The notes: generated by a model not told the origin, from the sequence alone. Positions 6,719 through 15,569 are shown, counted from the first letter of the stretch. The stretch: DNA of 64,000 nt from Paenibacillus sp. MAHUQ-63 (GCF_028765165.1 NZ_JARADB010000001.1:744001-808000), one strand, 5' to 3'. Numbers and translations are program-made.

Positions 6719-8983
6719 GTGAATGCAAACAATTCGGGAGATAACCGTAAGCTGTATATCAAACTTTTATTGAGCACAATTCTGTGTACTGTCCTCACTC
6801 TGTTAGTATCCTCCGCCATTTACTTCGTCAATTACCGGAACATCAATTTGAACCAGGTGTATCAGACCGATTTGGAGAATCTCACCCAAACCAGCCGGGA
6901 AGTCATCTCCATGACGGAAAGCGCGCAATCGCTTACATTCCAGCTGTACCGGAACGGGAACATCAGCAAGCTGATGTTTTACGAGAACCCGGATATTTAC
7001 GATACGACCGCGGCCATGAGGGAATTAAGTAATTACTTGAATTCCATGCCTTACATCGATTCCATCTACGTATACAATCCCAAAGCCAGTTATGTATATA
7101 TCGCCTCGAACTCGGGTCAGAACGGTCTCATGACCAAGGAAGAGCTGGCGGACAAAGACATTTTGAACGTACTGGACCATTTTCAGGAATTCAAGCCTTT
7201 CGTGCCCATCCCCAGAACTTATCTGAAAAGCGCTTCCAGCGCGGAGAAAAGCAAGGTGTACACCTATCTGTGCTATGATGCGATCGGCAACAATAACGCT
7301 TTGAACTCCGCGATTATCGTCAACATCTCCACCGATTGGATCAATAAAGATATCGGCAAGCCCAAAGGCAAGGAAGGAAGCAGCTCCTTCATTATCGATA
7401 TGAAAGGCCGAACGCTCGCCGGCGACCTCCCCGACTTCGCCCAGGCGCTGACACCGGATTCGGCCATTACCAAGCAAATTATGAGCAATAAAGGCTCCGG
7501 CTACTTCATCGATCAGGTCGGAGGACATAAATCGTTGATCTCTTACACGGCCCCCGACTCGCTAGAATGGCGGTACATCCGCATAACGTCTTATGCAGCA
7601 ATCATCGAGAAAATCAACAACATACGGACAACGACCATTTACATCGGATTTGCTATCCTGCTGGCCGGTCTGCTCGTATCCTGGCACTTGTCCCGTAAGC
7701 TCTATGTACCGATCGATCGAATCGTAACGAGAATGAAAGCGTTGGAATCGGATAAACGGAATTCACTATTTACGCTGAAACAAGATGTCCTGCGGAAGCT
7801 GCTTCAAGGGCAAGAGCCCGTTACGGCCAAAATGATGCGGGATAAACGCAGCGAGCTTGGCATCTCCTTCGATTTCCAAAGCGATTACCGGTTGATTCTG
7901 CTGCGGATTGACGGGTTTGAGCCTTTCATGCACAACCATCAGGACGACCTGCACGTTTATAAATATGCGATTATGAATATTTCCTCGGAAATAGCTTCGC
8001 AAGCGTTCCAGGTGGAAACGGTGGATATCGGCAGCGATAGCACGGTGCTGCTCGTGAATGCGCAGAACACGCCGACGGGCGGAGATCAGAGTATGCTGCA
8101 GGCGCTTCTGAAGCAAATTCAGAAAGCCGTCAGCGAGCTGCTCAAAATCAGCTTGTCGATCACCTATAGCCCGCTCAGTTCCCAGCCGCAGGATCTTGTC
8201 CCTCTGTACCGCAGCGTTGTCGAGGCTTCGGAGCATCGCGTGTTCCTTGGACCGGGCTGCCTGATCGCCTCCTTGGATCACCAAATGCGGGAAACGGACG
8301 ATTACTTATTCACCGTGGAGAAAGAGAAGAAGCTGATTGATGCGTTAATGGCCGGCAAGGTTGCCGAAGCCAAGAAATTGTACAGCGTTATTATTGAAGA
8401 AACACGGCCTTATCCGATCAGCGTCTTTCAAGCAACCTTATCGCGTTTAACGATCACGCTGAATGGCGTCCTGCATACGATACTCAAGAATAACGCCCTC
8501 GATGTCCCCGCGGGACTGCAGTTATCCCGTCATTCGTTAGCCAAACTCGAAACGATCGAACAGATTGAAGCCGTCGTCTTCGAAATGTTCGATGACATCA
8601 AGCGGCGGCTCGACGACAAGCGGAGCATGAAGCAGGACGATCTCATCCGTAAAATTAACGATATGATTGAACAGCACTGCGGTAACCCCAACCTTTGTCT
8701 GAACTGGATAGCCGATGAGCTGGATATGTCGCCGATCTATTTGAGCCGGGTCTATAAGCAAAACACCATGAATGCCGTTGTCGATGTCATTAATACGATG
8801 CGGATGGAACGCGCCAAAGATCTGCTCAAGCATTCTGATTTGCCCATTGCCGATATCGCCGAGCGGATCGGATATACCAACAGTTCCTATTTCTACCGCA
8901 TGTTCAAGAAAAATTTTGGCGTTACGCCTACCGATTACCGCAAAAGCGAGCTGCTCGAGCCTGGCAACCAAGCCTCGACCTAA
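6719..8983 (+). CDS. membrane-anchored AraC family sensor-regulator
   Basis: About 755 residues. I place the start at GTG 6719, seven nt after GGAGGAGG; the ATG at 6713 is too close to that site. A membrane helix (about 15-38) precedes an extracellular sensor domain of roughly 250 residues of the Cache type seen in these regulators, then a second helix (about 302-322). A cytoplasmic linker follows and the last 100 residues are an AraC double helix-turn-helix (CLNWIADELDMSPIYLSRVY, then IADIAERIGYTNSSYFYRMF). Such proteins in Paenibacillus control nearby oligosaccharide ABC importers. Here the importer (9374-12854) is convergent and is the likely target. Its own repeat-containing downstream region starts at 8988. 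Confidence 0.9.
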   Translation: MNANNSGDNRKLYIKLLLSTILCTVLTLLVSSAIYFVNYRNINLNQVYQTDLENLTQTSREVISMTESAQSLTFQLYRNGNISKLMFYENPDIYDTTAAMRELSNYLNSMPYIDSIYVYNPKASYVYIASNSGQNGLMTKEELADKDILNVLDHFQEFKPFVPIPRTYLKSASSAEKSKVYTYLCYDAIGNNNALNSAIIVNISTDWINKDIGKPKGKEGSSSFIIDMKGRTLAGDLPDFAQALTPDSAITKQIMSNKGSGYFIDQVGGHKSLISYTAPDSLEWRYIRITSYAAIIEKINNIRTTTIYIGFAILLAGLLVSWHLSRKLYVPIDRIVTRMKALESDKRNSLFTLKQDVLRKLLQGQEPVTAKMMRDKRSELGISFDFQSDYRLILLRIDGFEPFMHNHQDDLHVYKYAIMNISSEIASQAFQVETVDIGSDSTVLLVNAQNTPTGGDQSMLQALLKQIQKAVSELLKISLSITYSPLSSQPQDLVPLYRSVVEASEHRVFLGPGCLIASLDHQMRETDDYLFTVEKEKKLIDALMAGKVAEAKKLYSVIIEETRPYPISVFQATLSRLTITLNGVLHTILKNNALDVPAGLQLSRHSLAKLETIEQIEAVVFEMFDDIKRRLDDKRSMKQDDLIRKINDMIEQHCGNPNLCLNWIADELDMSPIYLSRVYKQNTMNAVVDVINTMRMERAKDLLKHSDLPIADIAERIGYTNSSYFYRMFKKNFGVTPTDYRKSELLEPGNQAST

Positions 8984-8987
8984 AACA

Positions 8988-9009
8988 GGTGTCCCGGAAG
9001 TGGGACACC
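8988..9009 (+). terminator. hairpin after AraC regulator gene
   Basis: GGTGTCCC (8988-8995) and GGGACACC (9002-9009) form a perfect 8-bp stem starting 5 nt after the stop codon. The following T-run is poor, so it is a probable rather than certain terminator. Confidence 0.5.
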
Positions 9010-9042
9010 CACTTTAGGTTTGGCGGGAGCCTGCTGATTCAA

Positions 9043-9158
9043 TACGAAAAATCATACACATTTGTTGGTTTAACGGCGGATTTGATAATTTTATATGAAA
9101 TATCATACACATTCCCGCTTAGGGAGAGATTTCTGATGATTGTATATGAAAAATCATA
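9043..9158. repeat. three palindromic words at exact 51-bp spacing
   Basis: The 14-bp word TATGA-N4-TCATA occurs at 9043-9056 (first arm TACGA), 9094-9107 and 9145-9158, with starts exactly 51 bp apart. Flanks are only loosely similar (CACATT follows the first two). 51 bp equals 17 codons. Read on the minus strand, each word encodes a YDFSY/YDISY peptide, and the three are in one frame of about 66 codons that stops just after the last. The region lies between convergent genes. It may be a diverged tandem repeat, a remnant of a short repeat protein, or a set of protein-binding sites about five helical turns apart. Confidence 0.55.
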
Positions 9159-9277
9159 TATAATCCCATATTTGGTAGGAGCCTTCAGCCAGATCGCTAA
9201 GCTTGACGCGAGGTGAAGTCTGCTCCGCACATAACGCACAGCGGACTAACCGCACGACGTGGCTCCAAAAACCGCCG

Positions 9278-9307
9278 AAAGAGGGTGTCCCAAAAGGCAC
9301 CCTCTTT
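9278..9307. terminator. terminator between convergent genes
   Basis: AAAGAGGGTG (9278-9287) pairs with CACCCTCTTT (9298-9307) around a 10-nt loop. It lies 66 bp beyond the solute-binding protein stop and can serve that minus-strand operon, and possibly the plus-strand AraC gene. Confidence 0.75.
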
Positions 9308-9373
9308 CAATTCCGTCATCTGCCCCAATTTACAACTCGCCGTTACATTTACTTTGGGGACAGCTCCGGTTCC

Positions 9374-10945
9374 TTATTTAATACCTTTCTCACTCACATA
9401 TTGCAGCCATTGCTTCTTGTACTCGGCTTGAACCTTCTCCAGTCCGGCCTGTTTGGCCTTCTCCATGAACGTTTTCAAGCCTGCTTCCACATCCGCTACA
9501 AGCCCCATCTGCAGAGGCCACAAGTACTGCTTCTCCACTTGCTCCAGCGCCGCCTTCTCCGCTTGATAGGAGCTGTAATCTTCGGCAAAGCCCGTGAACA
9601 AGTCCGGCTTCTGGATTTTATCCAAATCATTATAGATCGCTTTCACGCCATCAAAGCTCTTCTCGAACAACATAAACTGCGGATTGCGCCATGCCCAGGA
9701 ATTCATGGACTCGCGAGGAAAGCCGTTCGAGTTGTTATCGCCGATCATTTTATAATAGCCGTTTTCAACCTGGAAGTTTTTCCCTTCAATGCCGTAAGAG
9801 GTTAGCCAGTTATACGTTTTATCCGTAACCATTTTCTCGTAAAATTCGAGCGCACGCTCCGCATTTTTACTGCTTTTCGGAATGGCGAAGCCATTGTGGA
9901 TCGGATGAACCGGCGTCGCATACCCTTTGATAACCGGGAATGGGTAATACTCCAGATTCCAATCCGGATGCGTCGACTTCATTTTGTTCAGGGAATCGTT
10001 GAAGCGCGCCGGGTTATCCCCGAACTCCGCCGCCGCTTTCCCGCTGACCAGTTGGTCCCAGGTGGAATCCTTCACGTTCAGCACGTTTTTCGGAATGAAG
10101 CCTTTATCCATCCAGCGCTTGGCGATCTTGATGTCGCCCAGATGCTCCTCGGAGCCCCAGTAAGAATAGACCTCGCCAGGCTTATTGTAATTGATGCCAA
10201 TGCCATAAAGCGGCGAGCCAATGCTGTTATGGACGACGTCTCTCAGCCCGTTAATAATCAAGTTGCCGTCACCGCCGCTGGCGAATGGCAGCATGTTCGG
10301 TTCATTTTTCTTAATGCCGTCCATGTAGGCTTCGAAGGTTTCCATCGATGTCGGCTTCGGCAAATTATATTTCGCCCTCAAATCCTCGCGCCAAACGAAG
10401 CCGTTAGTCACATATTCTTTGAAGGTCGCCGGTACGGTGTAGATTTTGCCGTCGATTTTCACGGCGTCCCACATGTCCTTTGGGACATATCGGTTCAGCG
10501 TCGGGGCAACTTTCGGCAAAATGTCGTCAAGCGGCAGGAAGGCGCCCTTCTTGGCATACGATTGATACTGCGTCCAGTCGGCTGTGAAGATCAAGTCCAC
10601 TTGCTGTCCGGAGGAAAGCAGCAGCTTATATTTCTGATCCCAGTCGGTCCAGGTGGTGTAATTGAATTTGACTGTCGTATTCAAATCTTTCAGCGCCAGC
10701 TTGTTCACTTCGTCCTGAATGATTTGCAGATCTTTGGGAGCATTGCCAAGCATATAGAATTGCAGCTCGACCTTCTCTCTTTTGGGCGCTTCCGCCTTGG
10801 CTGTAGCCGCCGGGGCTGCCGCACTCGCTGCCGGCGCTGCCGTTTCCTGTTTAGGCTCCGGGGCGCTGCTGCAGCCTGTTAGAGCCGTAACAACCAGCGC
10901 TCCGGACAGGATGGCCGAGAATCGGGGTGATGATGGCTTTTTCAT
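9374..10945 (-). CDS. LplA-type ABC extracellular solute-binding lipoprotein
   Basis: 523 residues. A lipoprotein signal ends in VTALTGCSS, so Cys25 is the likely lipidated residue. An Ala/Pro/Lys linker (about 28-58) leads into a long family-1-type binding protein (VELQFYMLGNAPKDLQIIQD... to QYVSEKGIK). It captures an oligosaccharide outside the cell and delivers it to the two permeases encoded directly upstream (11018-12854). The gene order permease-permease-binding protein is that of Lpl/YtcQ-type importers. No ATPase is encoded here; such systems normally share a housekeeping MsmX-type ATPase. Last gene of a minus-strand operon. Confidence 0.92.
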   Translation of the reverse strand: MKKPSSPRFSAILSGALVVTALTGCSSAPEPKQETAAPAASAAAPAATAKAEAPKREKVELQFYMLGNAPKDLQIIQDEVNKLALKDLNTTVKFNYTTWTDWDQKYKLLLSSGQQVDLIFTADWTQYQSYAKKGAFLPLDDILPKVAPTLNRYVPKDMWDAVKIDGKIYTVPATFKEYVTNGFVWREDLRAKYNLPKPTSMETFEAYMDGIKKNEPNMLPFASGGDGNLIINGLRDVVHNSIGSPLYGIGINYNKPGEVYSYWGSEEHLGDIKIAKRWMDKGFIPKNVLNVKDSTWDQLVSGKAAAEFGDNPARFNDSLNKMKSTHPDWNLEYYPFPVIKGYATPVHPIHNGFAIPKSSKNAERALEFYEKMVTDKTYNWLTSYGIEGKNFQVENGYYKMIGDNNSNGFPRESMNSWAWRNPQFMLFEKSFDGVKAIYNDLDKIQKPDLFTGFAEDYSSYQAEKAALEQVEKQYLWPLQMGLVADVEAGLKTFMEKAKQAGLEKVQAEYKKQWLQYVSEKGIK

Positions 10946-11017
10946 GTGAATCCTCCCTTTAGTGTGTAATGATATGTCAGCCGAGAAGGTGGACGCATGC
11001 TTGCCCCTTCTTCGGTT

Positions 11018-11911
11018 CTAACCTTTGACAGCACCGATTGTCAATCCCTTGACGAAATATCGCTGCACGAACGGATACAGGAACAGGATCGGCCCTGTGA
11101 CGACAATGGCCATCGCCATCTTCGTCGATTCCGTCGGCATTTCGCCCGTCATGACGACACCGGTGCCTGCCCCCATCTGCGAGATGAAGCGCATCGTGTT
11201 GATCACGTTGTACAAATAATATTGCAGCTCATACTTGTTCGGATCATTGATGAACAGCGAGGACATGAACCAGCCGTTCCAATAATGCAGCGCCAGGAAC
11301 AAGCCGACGGTTGCGATGCCGGGCATCGACAATTGCAGCACGACGCTGTAGTAAATTTTGAAATCGTTGGCACCGTCAATCTTGGCGGACTCGATGAGTT
11401 CTTCGGGAATGGCGGATTTCATGAAGCTGCGCATCAGAATGATGAGAAACGGGCTCATCAGTCCCGGCAGCACAAGCACCGCATAAGTGTCCGTCAGCTT
11501 CAGATAGCTGGCCAGAAGAATATACCAAGGGACCAAGCCGCCGCCGAACAGCGTAGTGAAATAAATATAGAACGCGAATTGATTGCGGTAGCGAAAATCT
11601 TTGCGCTGCAGCACGTAGCCCGCCATCGTCATGAAGAACAAGCCGAGCGCCGTTCCGACAATCGTGACCAGAATCGTTACGCTGTATGCCTTAAGTACCT
11701 GTTCAGGGAAGCGGAACACCGTTTTATAGCCTTCAATCGAAAACACCTTGGGGAAGAAGTGATAGCCGCTTCTAAGAATCGACTCGTTTTGCGTGAAGGA
11801 CGCTGAAATTATCATCAGGAAGGGAAACAAACACACCAGGAAAGAGACGATAATGACGGCGTAGGCCAGCGTTTGAAACAGCAGCATATAGTTCTCATCC
11901 TTGACTCTCAA
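11018..11911 (-). CDS. carbohydrate ABC permease, LplC/YtcP type
   Basis: 297 residues with six membrane helices. It starts at TTG 11911, eight nt after AGAGGTG. The cytoplasmic EAA loop is visible as IPEELIESAKIDGANDFKIY and the C-terminus ends in FVQRYFVKGLTIGAVKG, characteristic of the second permease of CUT1 oligosaccharide importers. It pairs with the permease encoded at 11931-12854 to form the channel. The 19-bp gap to that gene indicates co-transcription. Confidence 0.92.
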   Translation of the reverse strand: MRVKDENYMLLFQTLAYAVIIVSFLVCLFPFLMIISASFTQNESILRSGYHFFPKVFSIEGYKTVFRFPEQVLKAYSVTILVTIVGTALGLFFMTMAGYVLQRKDFRYRNQFAFYIYFTTLFGGGLVPWYILLASYLKLTDTYAVLVLPGLMSPFLIILMRSFMKSAIPEELIESAKIDGANDFKIYYSVVLQLSMPGIATVGLFLALHYWNGWFMSSLFINDPNKYELQYYLYNVINTMRFISQMGAGTGVVMTGEMPTESTKMAMAIVVTGPILFLYPFVQRYFVKGLTIGAVKG

Positions 11912-11930
11912 GCTCTTAGCACCTCTTTTC

Positions 11931-12854
11931 CTAAAATAAAGCGTAATCGTCGTTGATTTTGCGAATGATGTAATTCACCGTCACGATCAGAATAAAACCG
12001 AACAGCGATTGATAAAGCCCGGCCGCCGTCGCCATCCCCACATCGAACGTCACTTTCAAGGAACGGTACACATAGGTGTCGACGATGTCCGTGGCATTGA
12101 ACAACACGCCGTTATTTCCAATTAATTGGTAAAATAAGTCGAATTGCCCTTTCATAATGCTCCCTAACGCGAACAATAGCAGGACAACAAAGGTTGGCTT
12201 CAGCATCGGGATTGTAATGTGCCAGACACGTTGAAAAATGTTAGCGCCGTCGATCTTGGCGGCCTCGTAATATTCATCGCTGATCCCGGTTATGGCAGCC
12301 AAATAGATGACCATGCTGTATCCGAGATTCTTCCACAGGTAAAACAAAATAATGAGGAAAATCCAGGCCCACGGCGTGTTGTACACATCGACCGGCTCAT
12401 AACTGAACTCTTTTAACGTCGTATTCAGAAATCCGCTTTCGTAGTTAAACAAGTTGTAGACGATAACGCTCAGGATAACAAAAGAAATGAAATACGGCAG
12501 GAACATGACCGATTGCGCCATCTTCTTGAACCAGGCGCTGCGAATCTCGCTTAGCAATATAGCGCACATAATGGCGAATACGTTGCCTAATATAATGAAA
12601 GCCAAATTATAGCCAAGCGTGTTCAGCGTCAATCGCAGCAAAATGCCGGATTTCCATAGAAATGAGAAATTATCCAGGCCGACGAATGGGCTGCCGAACA
12701 GTCCGGCGTTGAAATCGAAGCGCGTAAACGCATAATAGATGCCCACCATTGGAATGTACGAGTTAATGAAGAAGAAGATCAGCGTGGGGAGCAGCATGAG
12801 AAACATAATTTTGTTCGTCACAATTTCATACAGTAAACCTCTTCGTTTGACCAT
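11931..12854 (-). CDS. carbohydrate ABC permease, LplB/YteP type
   Basis: 307 residues with six membrane helices. The N-terminal helix is followed by NSYIPMVGIYYAFTRFDFNA, typical of LplB-type permeases, and the EAA loop reads ISDEYYEAAKIDGANIFQRV. First gene of the importer operon, with AAGGAGG about 12 nt upstream of the ATG. The 219 bp upstream separate it from the divergent isoprenoid-synthase-like gene; I see no confident promoter or cre box there. Confidence 0.92.
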   Translation of the reverse strand: MVKRRGLLYEIVTNKIMFLMLLPTLIFFFINSYIPMVGIYYAFTRFDFNAGLFGSPFVGLDNFSFLWKSGILLRLTLNTLGYNLAFIILGNVFAIMCAILLSEIRSAWFKKMAQSVMFLPYFISFVILSVIVYNLFNYESGFLNTTLKEFSYEPVDVYNTPWAWIFLIILFYLWKNLGYSMVIYLAAITGISDEYYEAAKIDGANIFQRVWHITIPMLKPTFVVLLLFALGSIMKGQFDLFYQLIGNNGVLFNATDIVDTYVYRSLKVTFDVGMATAAGLYQSLFGFILIVTVNYIIRKINDDYALF

Positions 12855-13073
12855 GTTCCGTTAGATCCTCCTTGGGGCGATGTGTCTTAGGATGATCATA
12901 ATCAGCGGCTGTGCTTCTGGGTAGTGAAGCCTCGCTACGTCTGTGAACATAGTGGTGAAACGGGGTATGAACTATCTTAACTTCCGTGAACTGGTGATAA
13001 AAATCGATTGCCACCCAAAAGATTTCATGCTAGGCTTATTTCAAGAATATACCAATAAAGGGGAAATTGACCT

Positions 13074-14012
13074 ATGTTGTGGTTGAATGCACATCGAGCC
13101 GATCTGGACGAGACATTTGCCGAAGGGGAACGTATCATCAACATGTTTCCTGACGGGTTGAATCGTCTCGGACTTGCTTATTTCGCCAAATTTGACATGC
13201 GCCGGGAAGATAGCACCAAGAACTACATCTGTTACCTTCTTCCCTATTGGATGAAAGAAATCGTAGCTGTGCCTGACTCGGCTGCTCGGAAGCTGTGCTT
13301 GGCCAATGTCTTCGTCATGCTGTATTACTTCGTCGTGGACGACGTTATGGATTCCGCCACTGGAGAGCACCGGGACAAGCTGCCGCTGGCCAATCTATTT
13401 CAACTGCAGTTTCAGTCGATCTATCGGGAGCTGTATCCGCCGCACTCCCCTTTCTGGCACCATTATGAATCGTATGTGCGGGAATGGGCCGATGCGGTTG
13501 CAGGCGAGTCCACACGGGATCCCTTCTATACGGATCGCAAACAAGTGGCTTGGAAGGCCAGTCCCGTCAAAAACGCCTCTACCGGCGCCCTGCTGCTTGC
13601 AGGCCGGGAAGATCTTGTGCCCGTCGTGACGGAAGCGGTCGATCAAGTGCTCATCTGTTTGCAAATGCTGGATGATTGGGTCGATTGGGAGGAAGACTTG
13701 GCGGAAGGAACGTATAACTGCTTGTTGGCTTTCTTGCGAAGGAGTGCGGATCGCCCCGGAGAAGAGCCGATGACGGCGGAGTGGGTCAAGCAGCAAGTGT
13801 TTGTCCAAGACCGGCTTGAGGGCTTCAAGGAGATTGCCGCTTCGCATCAGGAAAATGTGCGGAGGCTGGGACTGCCACTGCATGAACTCGCTCAGTTTCA
13901 AAGCGGACTCGTGAACGATCTGCAGGCGGCTGCGGATGAGATCAAAGAAAAGCGATTAAAGTTACTTTCCGGCGGTTTCTACTATTTTATGTCGGAAACT
14001 AGCAATTTTTGA
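13074..14012 (+). CDS. class I isoprenoid/terpene synthase-like protein
   Basis: 312 residues, all-helical by appearance, with two Asp-rich metal-binding motifs in the class I isoprenoid synthase arrangement: DDVMD at 89-93 (in YYFVVDDVMDSATGE) and DDWVDWEED at 200-208. These would bind Mg-diphosphate. No signal or membrane anchor. The closest known classes are squalene/phytoene-synthase-like and terpene-synthase-like enzymes; I cannot say which substrate is used or whether it is catalytically active. It lies 116 bp upstream of an NHLP-type precursor peptide on the same strand, suggesting that the two act together, for example in prenylation or terpene loading. AAAGGGGA precedes the ATG. Confidence 0.6.
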   Translation: MLWLNAHRADLDETFAEGERIINMFPDGLNRLGLAYFAKFDMRREDSTKNYICYLLPYWMKEIVAVPDSAARKLCLANVFVMLYYFVVDDVMDSATGEHRDKLPLANLFQLQFQSIYRELYPPHSPFWHHYESYVREWADAVAGESTRDPFYTDRKQVAWKASPVKNASTGALLLAGREDLVPVVTEAVDQVLICLQMLDDWVDWEEDLAEGTYNCLLAFLRRSADRPGEEPMTAEWVKQQVFVQDRLEGFKEIAASHQENVRRLGLPLHELAQFQSGLVNDLQAAADEIKEKRLKLLSGGFYYFMSETSNF

Positions 14013-14030
14013 TAGAAAATTTTGAATATT

Positions 14031-14041
14031 CGTGCTATAAT
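14031..14041 (+). promoter_or_regulatory. extended -10 promoter for precursor peptide gene
   Basis: TGCTATAAT gives a perfect -10 (14036-14041) with an upstream TGN extension, starting about 20 bp after the synthase-like gene stop. No good -35 is seen at 17 bp, as is common for extended -10 promoters. It would give the precursor its own transcript besides read-through. Confidence 0.55.
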
Positions 14042-14047
14042 GATTTT

Positions 14048-14101
14048 GCAGGAAAAATTAGGAATTTATCCTGCGAATGACGGACTATTTTACTAGTCCG
14101 T
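14048..14101 (+). promoter_or_regulatory. two hairpins in precursor 5' leader
   Basis: Hairpin 1: GCAGGAAAAATT (14048-14059) with AATTTATCCTGC (14063-14074), 11 of 12 pairs, 3-nt loop. Hairpin 2: ACGGACTA (14080-14087) with TAGTCCGT (14094-14101), 8 perfect pairs. Both lie between the promoter and the ribosome site of the NHLP gene. They may stabilise the mRNA or gate translation; no T-run follows, so they are not terminators. Confidence 0.5.
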
Positions 14102-14128
14102 TCAACTAAAAAAGGGGAGTGATCTGTT

Positions 14129-14368
14129 ATGTCAACGAATGAACAACTCAAAGCGAAAATTATTCAAAAAGCCTGGGAAGACGAAGCTTTCAAAAACCAA
14201 CTGTTAGCGAATCCTAAAGCTGCGCTCAAGCAAACTTTCGGTATCACCATTCCGGATGACTTCCAAGTGAAAGCCGTCGAAGAAACTTCTACCGATTTTG
14301 TACTCGTGATCCCTGCGAACCCGGCCAAGGTGCTGGTAACTGCGGGACCATCCAACCCCAACTGGTAA
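14129..14368 (+). CDS. NHLP-leader RiPP precursor candidate
   Basis: 79 residues. Residues 5-62 match the nitrile-hydratase-alpha-like leader of proteusin-type precursors: IIQKAWEDEAFKNQLLANPK, AALKQTFGITIPDDFQVKAV, then DFVLVIPANP. Only about 14 residues follow (AKVLVTAGPSNPNW), a very short putative core; the usual leader tail ending in Gly-Gly is missing. A ribosome site GGGGAGTGATC precedes the ATG and a strong terminator follows. Known precursors of this class are modified by co-encoded enzymes and exported. Here only the synthase-like gene is adjacent; no protease-exporter is in view. Alternatives: a divergent nitrile-hydratase-like fragment with another role. Confidence 0.75.
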   Translation: MSTNEQLKAKIIQKAWEDEAFKNQLLANPKAALKQTFGITIPDDFQVKAVEETSTDFVLVIPANPAKVLVTAGPSNPNW

Positions 14369-14382
14369 ACTACATAAATAGA

Positions 14383-14419
14383 AAGGAGTTGAGCAGCTTG
14401 CTGCTCAGCTCCTTTTTTT
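14383..14419 (+). terminator. strong terminator after NHLP gene
   Basis: AAGGAGTTGAGCAG pairs with CTGCTCAGCTCCTT (one mismatch) around a CTTG loop, followed by a run of T. It closes the synthase-like/NHLP unit. Confidence 0.9.
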
Positions 14420-14518
14420 GTTTGCATGTTGGGAGCACGTGATCGCGCAAAAGCGGGGACGGGTGAGGGGTGACGGGAAGCGAGATGAGCGGGCTGTCGC
14501 CGGCTAGGCTCGGGCGGC

Positions 14519-15554
14519 TAACGGACACAGAAGCCGTTATTCGGCGGTTTTGCGCCGATTCCGGGTCCTAACGGACACAGTGGACGTTATTTGCCTCGAT
14601 CGGCGCGATTCTCGCGCGGAAATTAGCAAATAGCGGCTCCCCTGTCCGTTAGAGCGGCGTACCTCGGATCGGCAGTTGTGGGCCACCGACACAGCTCGGC
14701 TCCGGTGTTCACGGCCGCGCCTGTTCACGGCGCACGAAGCTCCGCGGCCGAGGCCCGGAACCGGCTAACGGACACAGAAGCCGCTATTCGGCGGTTTTGC
14801 GCCGATTCCGGGTCCTAACGGACACAGTGAACGTTATTTGCCTCGATCAGCGCGATTCTCGCGCGGAAATTGGCAAATAGCGGCTCTCCTGTCCGTTAGA
14901 GCGCAAACCGGCCGCGTTCCCCGGCATTAACGGCCGTGGTGTCCGTTAGAGCGGCGTACCTCGGAGCGATCGGCAGTTGTGGGCCGCCGGCACAGCTCGG
15001 CTCCGGTGTTCACGGCCGCGCCTGTTCACGGCGCACGAAGCTCCGCGGCCGAGGCCCGGAACCGGCTAACGGACACAGAAGCCGCTATTCGGCGGTTTTG
15101 CGCCGATCCCGGACCCTAACGGACACAGCGAACGTTATTTGCCTCGGTCAGCGCGATTTTCGCGCGGAAATTGGCAAATAGCGGCTCCCCTGTCCGTTAG
15201 AGCGCGAACCGGCCGCGTTCACCGGCATTAACGGCCGTGGTGTCCGTTAGAGCGGCGTACCCCGGAGCGCTCGCGACTGAGGGCCGCCTGCACAGCTCGG
15301 CACCGCTGTTCGCGGCGCGCCGTTCACGGCGCACGAAGCACCGCGCCCGCGCCCCCCGTTTCCGGCTAACGGACACAGAAGCCGCTATTCGGCGGTTTTG
15401 CGCCGATTCCGGGTCCTAACGGACACAGTGGACGTTATTTGCCTCGATCGGCGCGATTCTCGCGCGGAAATTGGCAAATAGCGGCTCCCCTGTCCGTTAG
15501 AGCGCAAACCGGCCGCGTTCCCCGGCATTAACGGCCGTGGTGTCCGTTAGAGCG
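14519..15554. repeat. repeat array A, about 3.7 tandem units of 300 bp
   Basis: Each full unit has a 183-bp core and a GC-rich linker of about 117 bp. The core carries the word TAACGGACACAG twice forward, 50 bp apart, then its inverse TGTCCGTTAGAGCG twice, 50 bp apart. Cores (first word start to last word end): unit 2 14766-14948, unit 3 15067-15249, unit 4 15367-15549. Unit 1 (14519-14656) has only three words; it lacks exactly one word-to-word module. Between the middle words lie nested stems: CGTTATTTGC with GCAAATAGCG, and GCGCGA/TCGCGC around TTC. The array fills the gap between the convergent NHLP terminator and histidine kinase stop. No coding capacity is convincing. Confidence 0.92.
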
Positions 15555-15569
15555 CGACCGCTCGCCAAC

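Noticed and set aside
14519-15554. CRISPR array
   Set aside because: Repeats are inverted as well as direct, and the sequences between them are themselves repeated rather than unique spacers. No cas genes are present.
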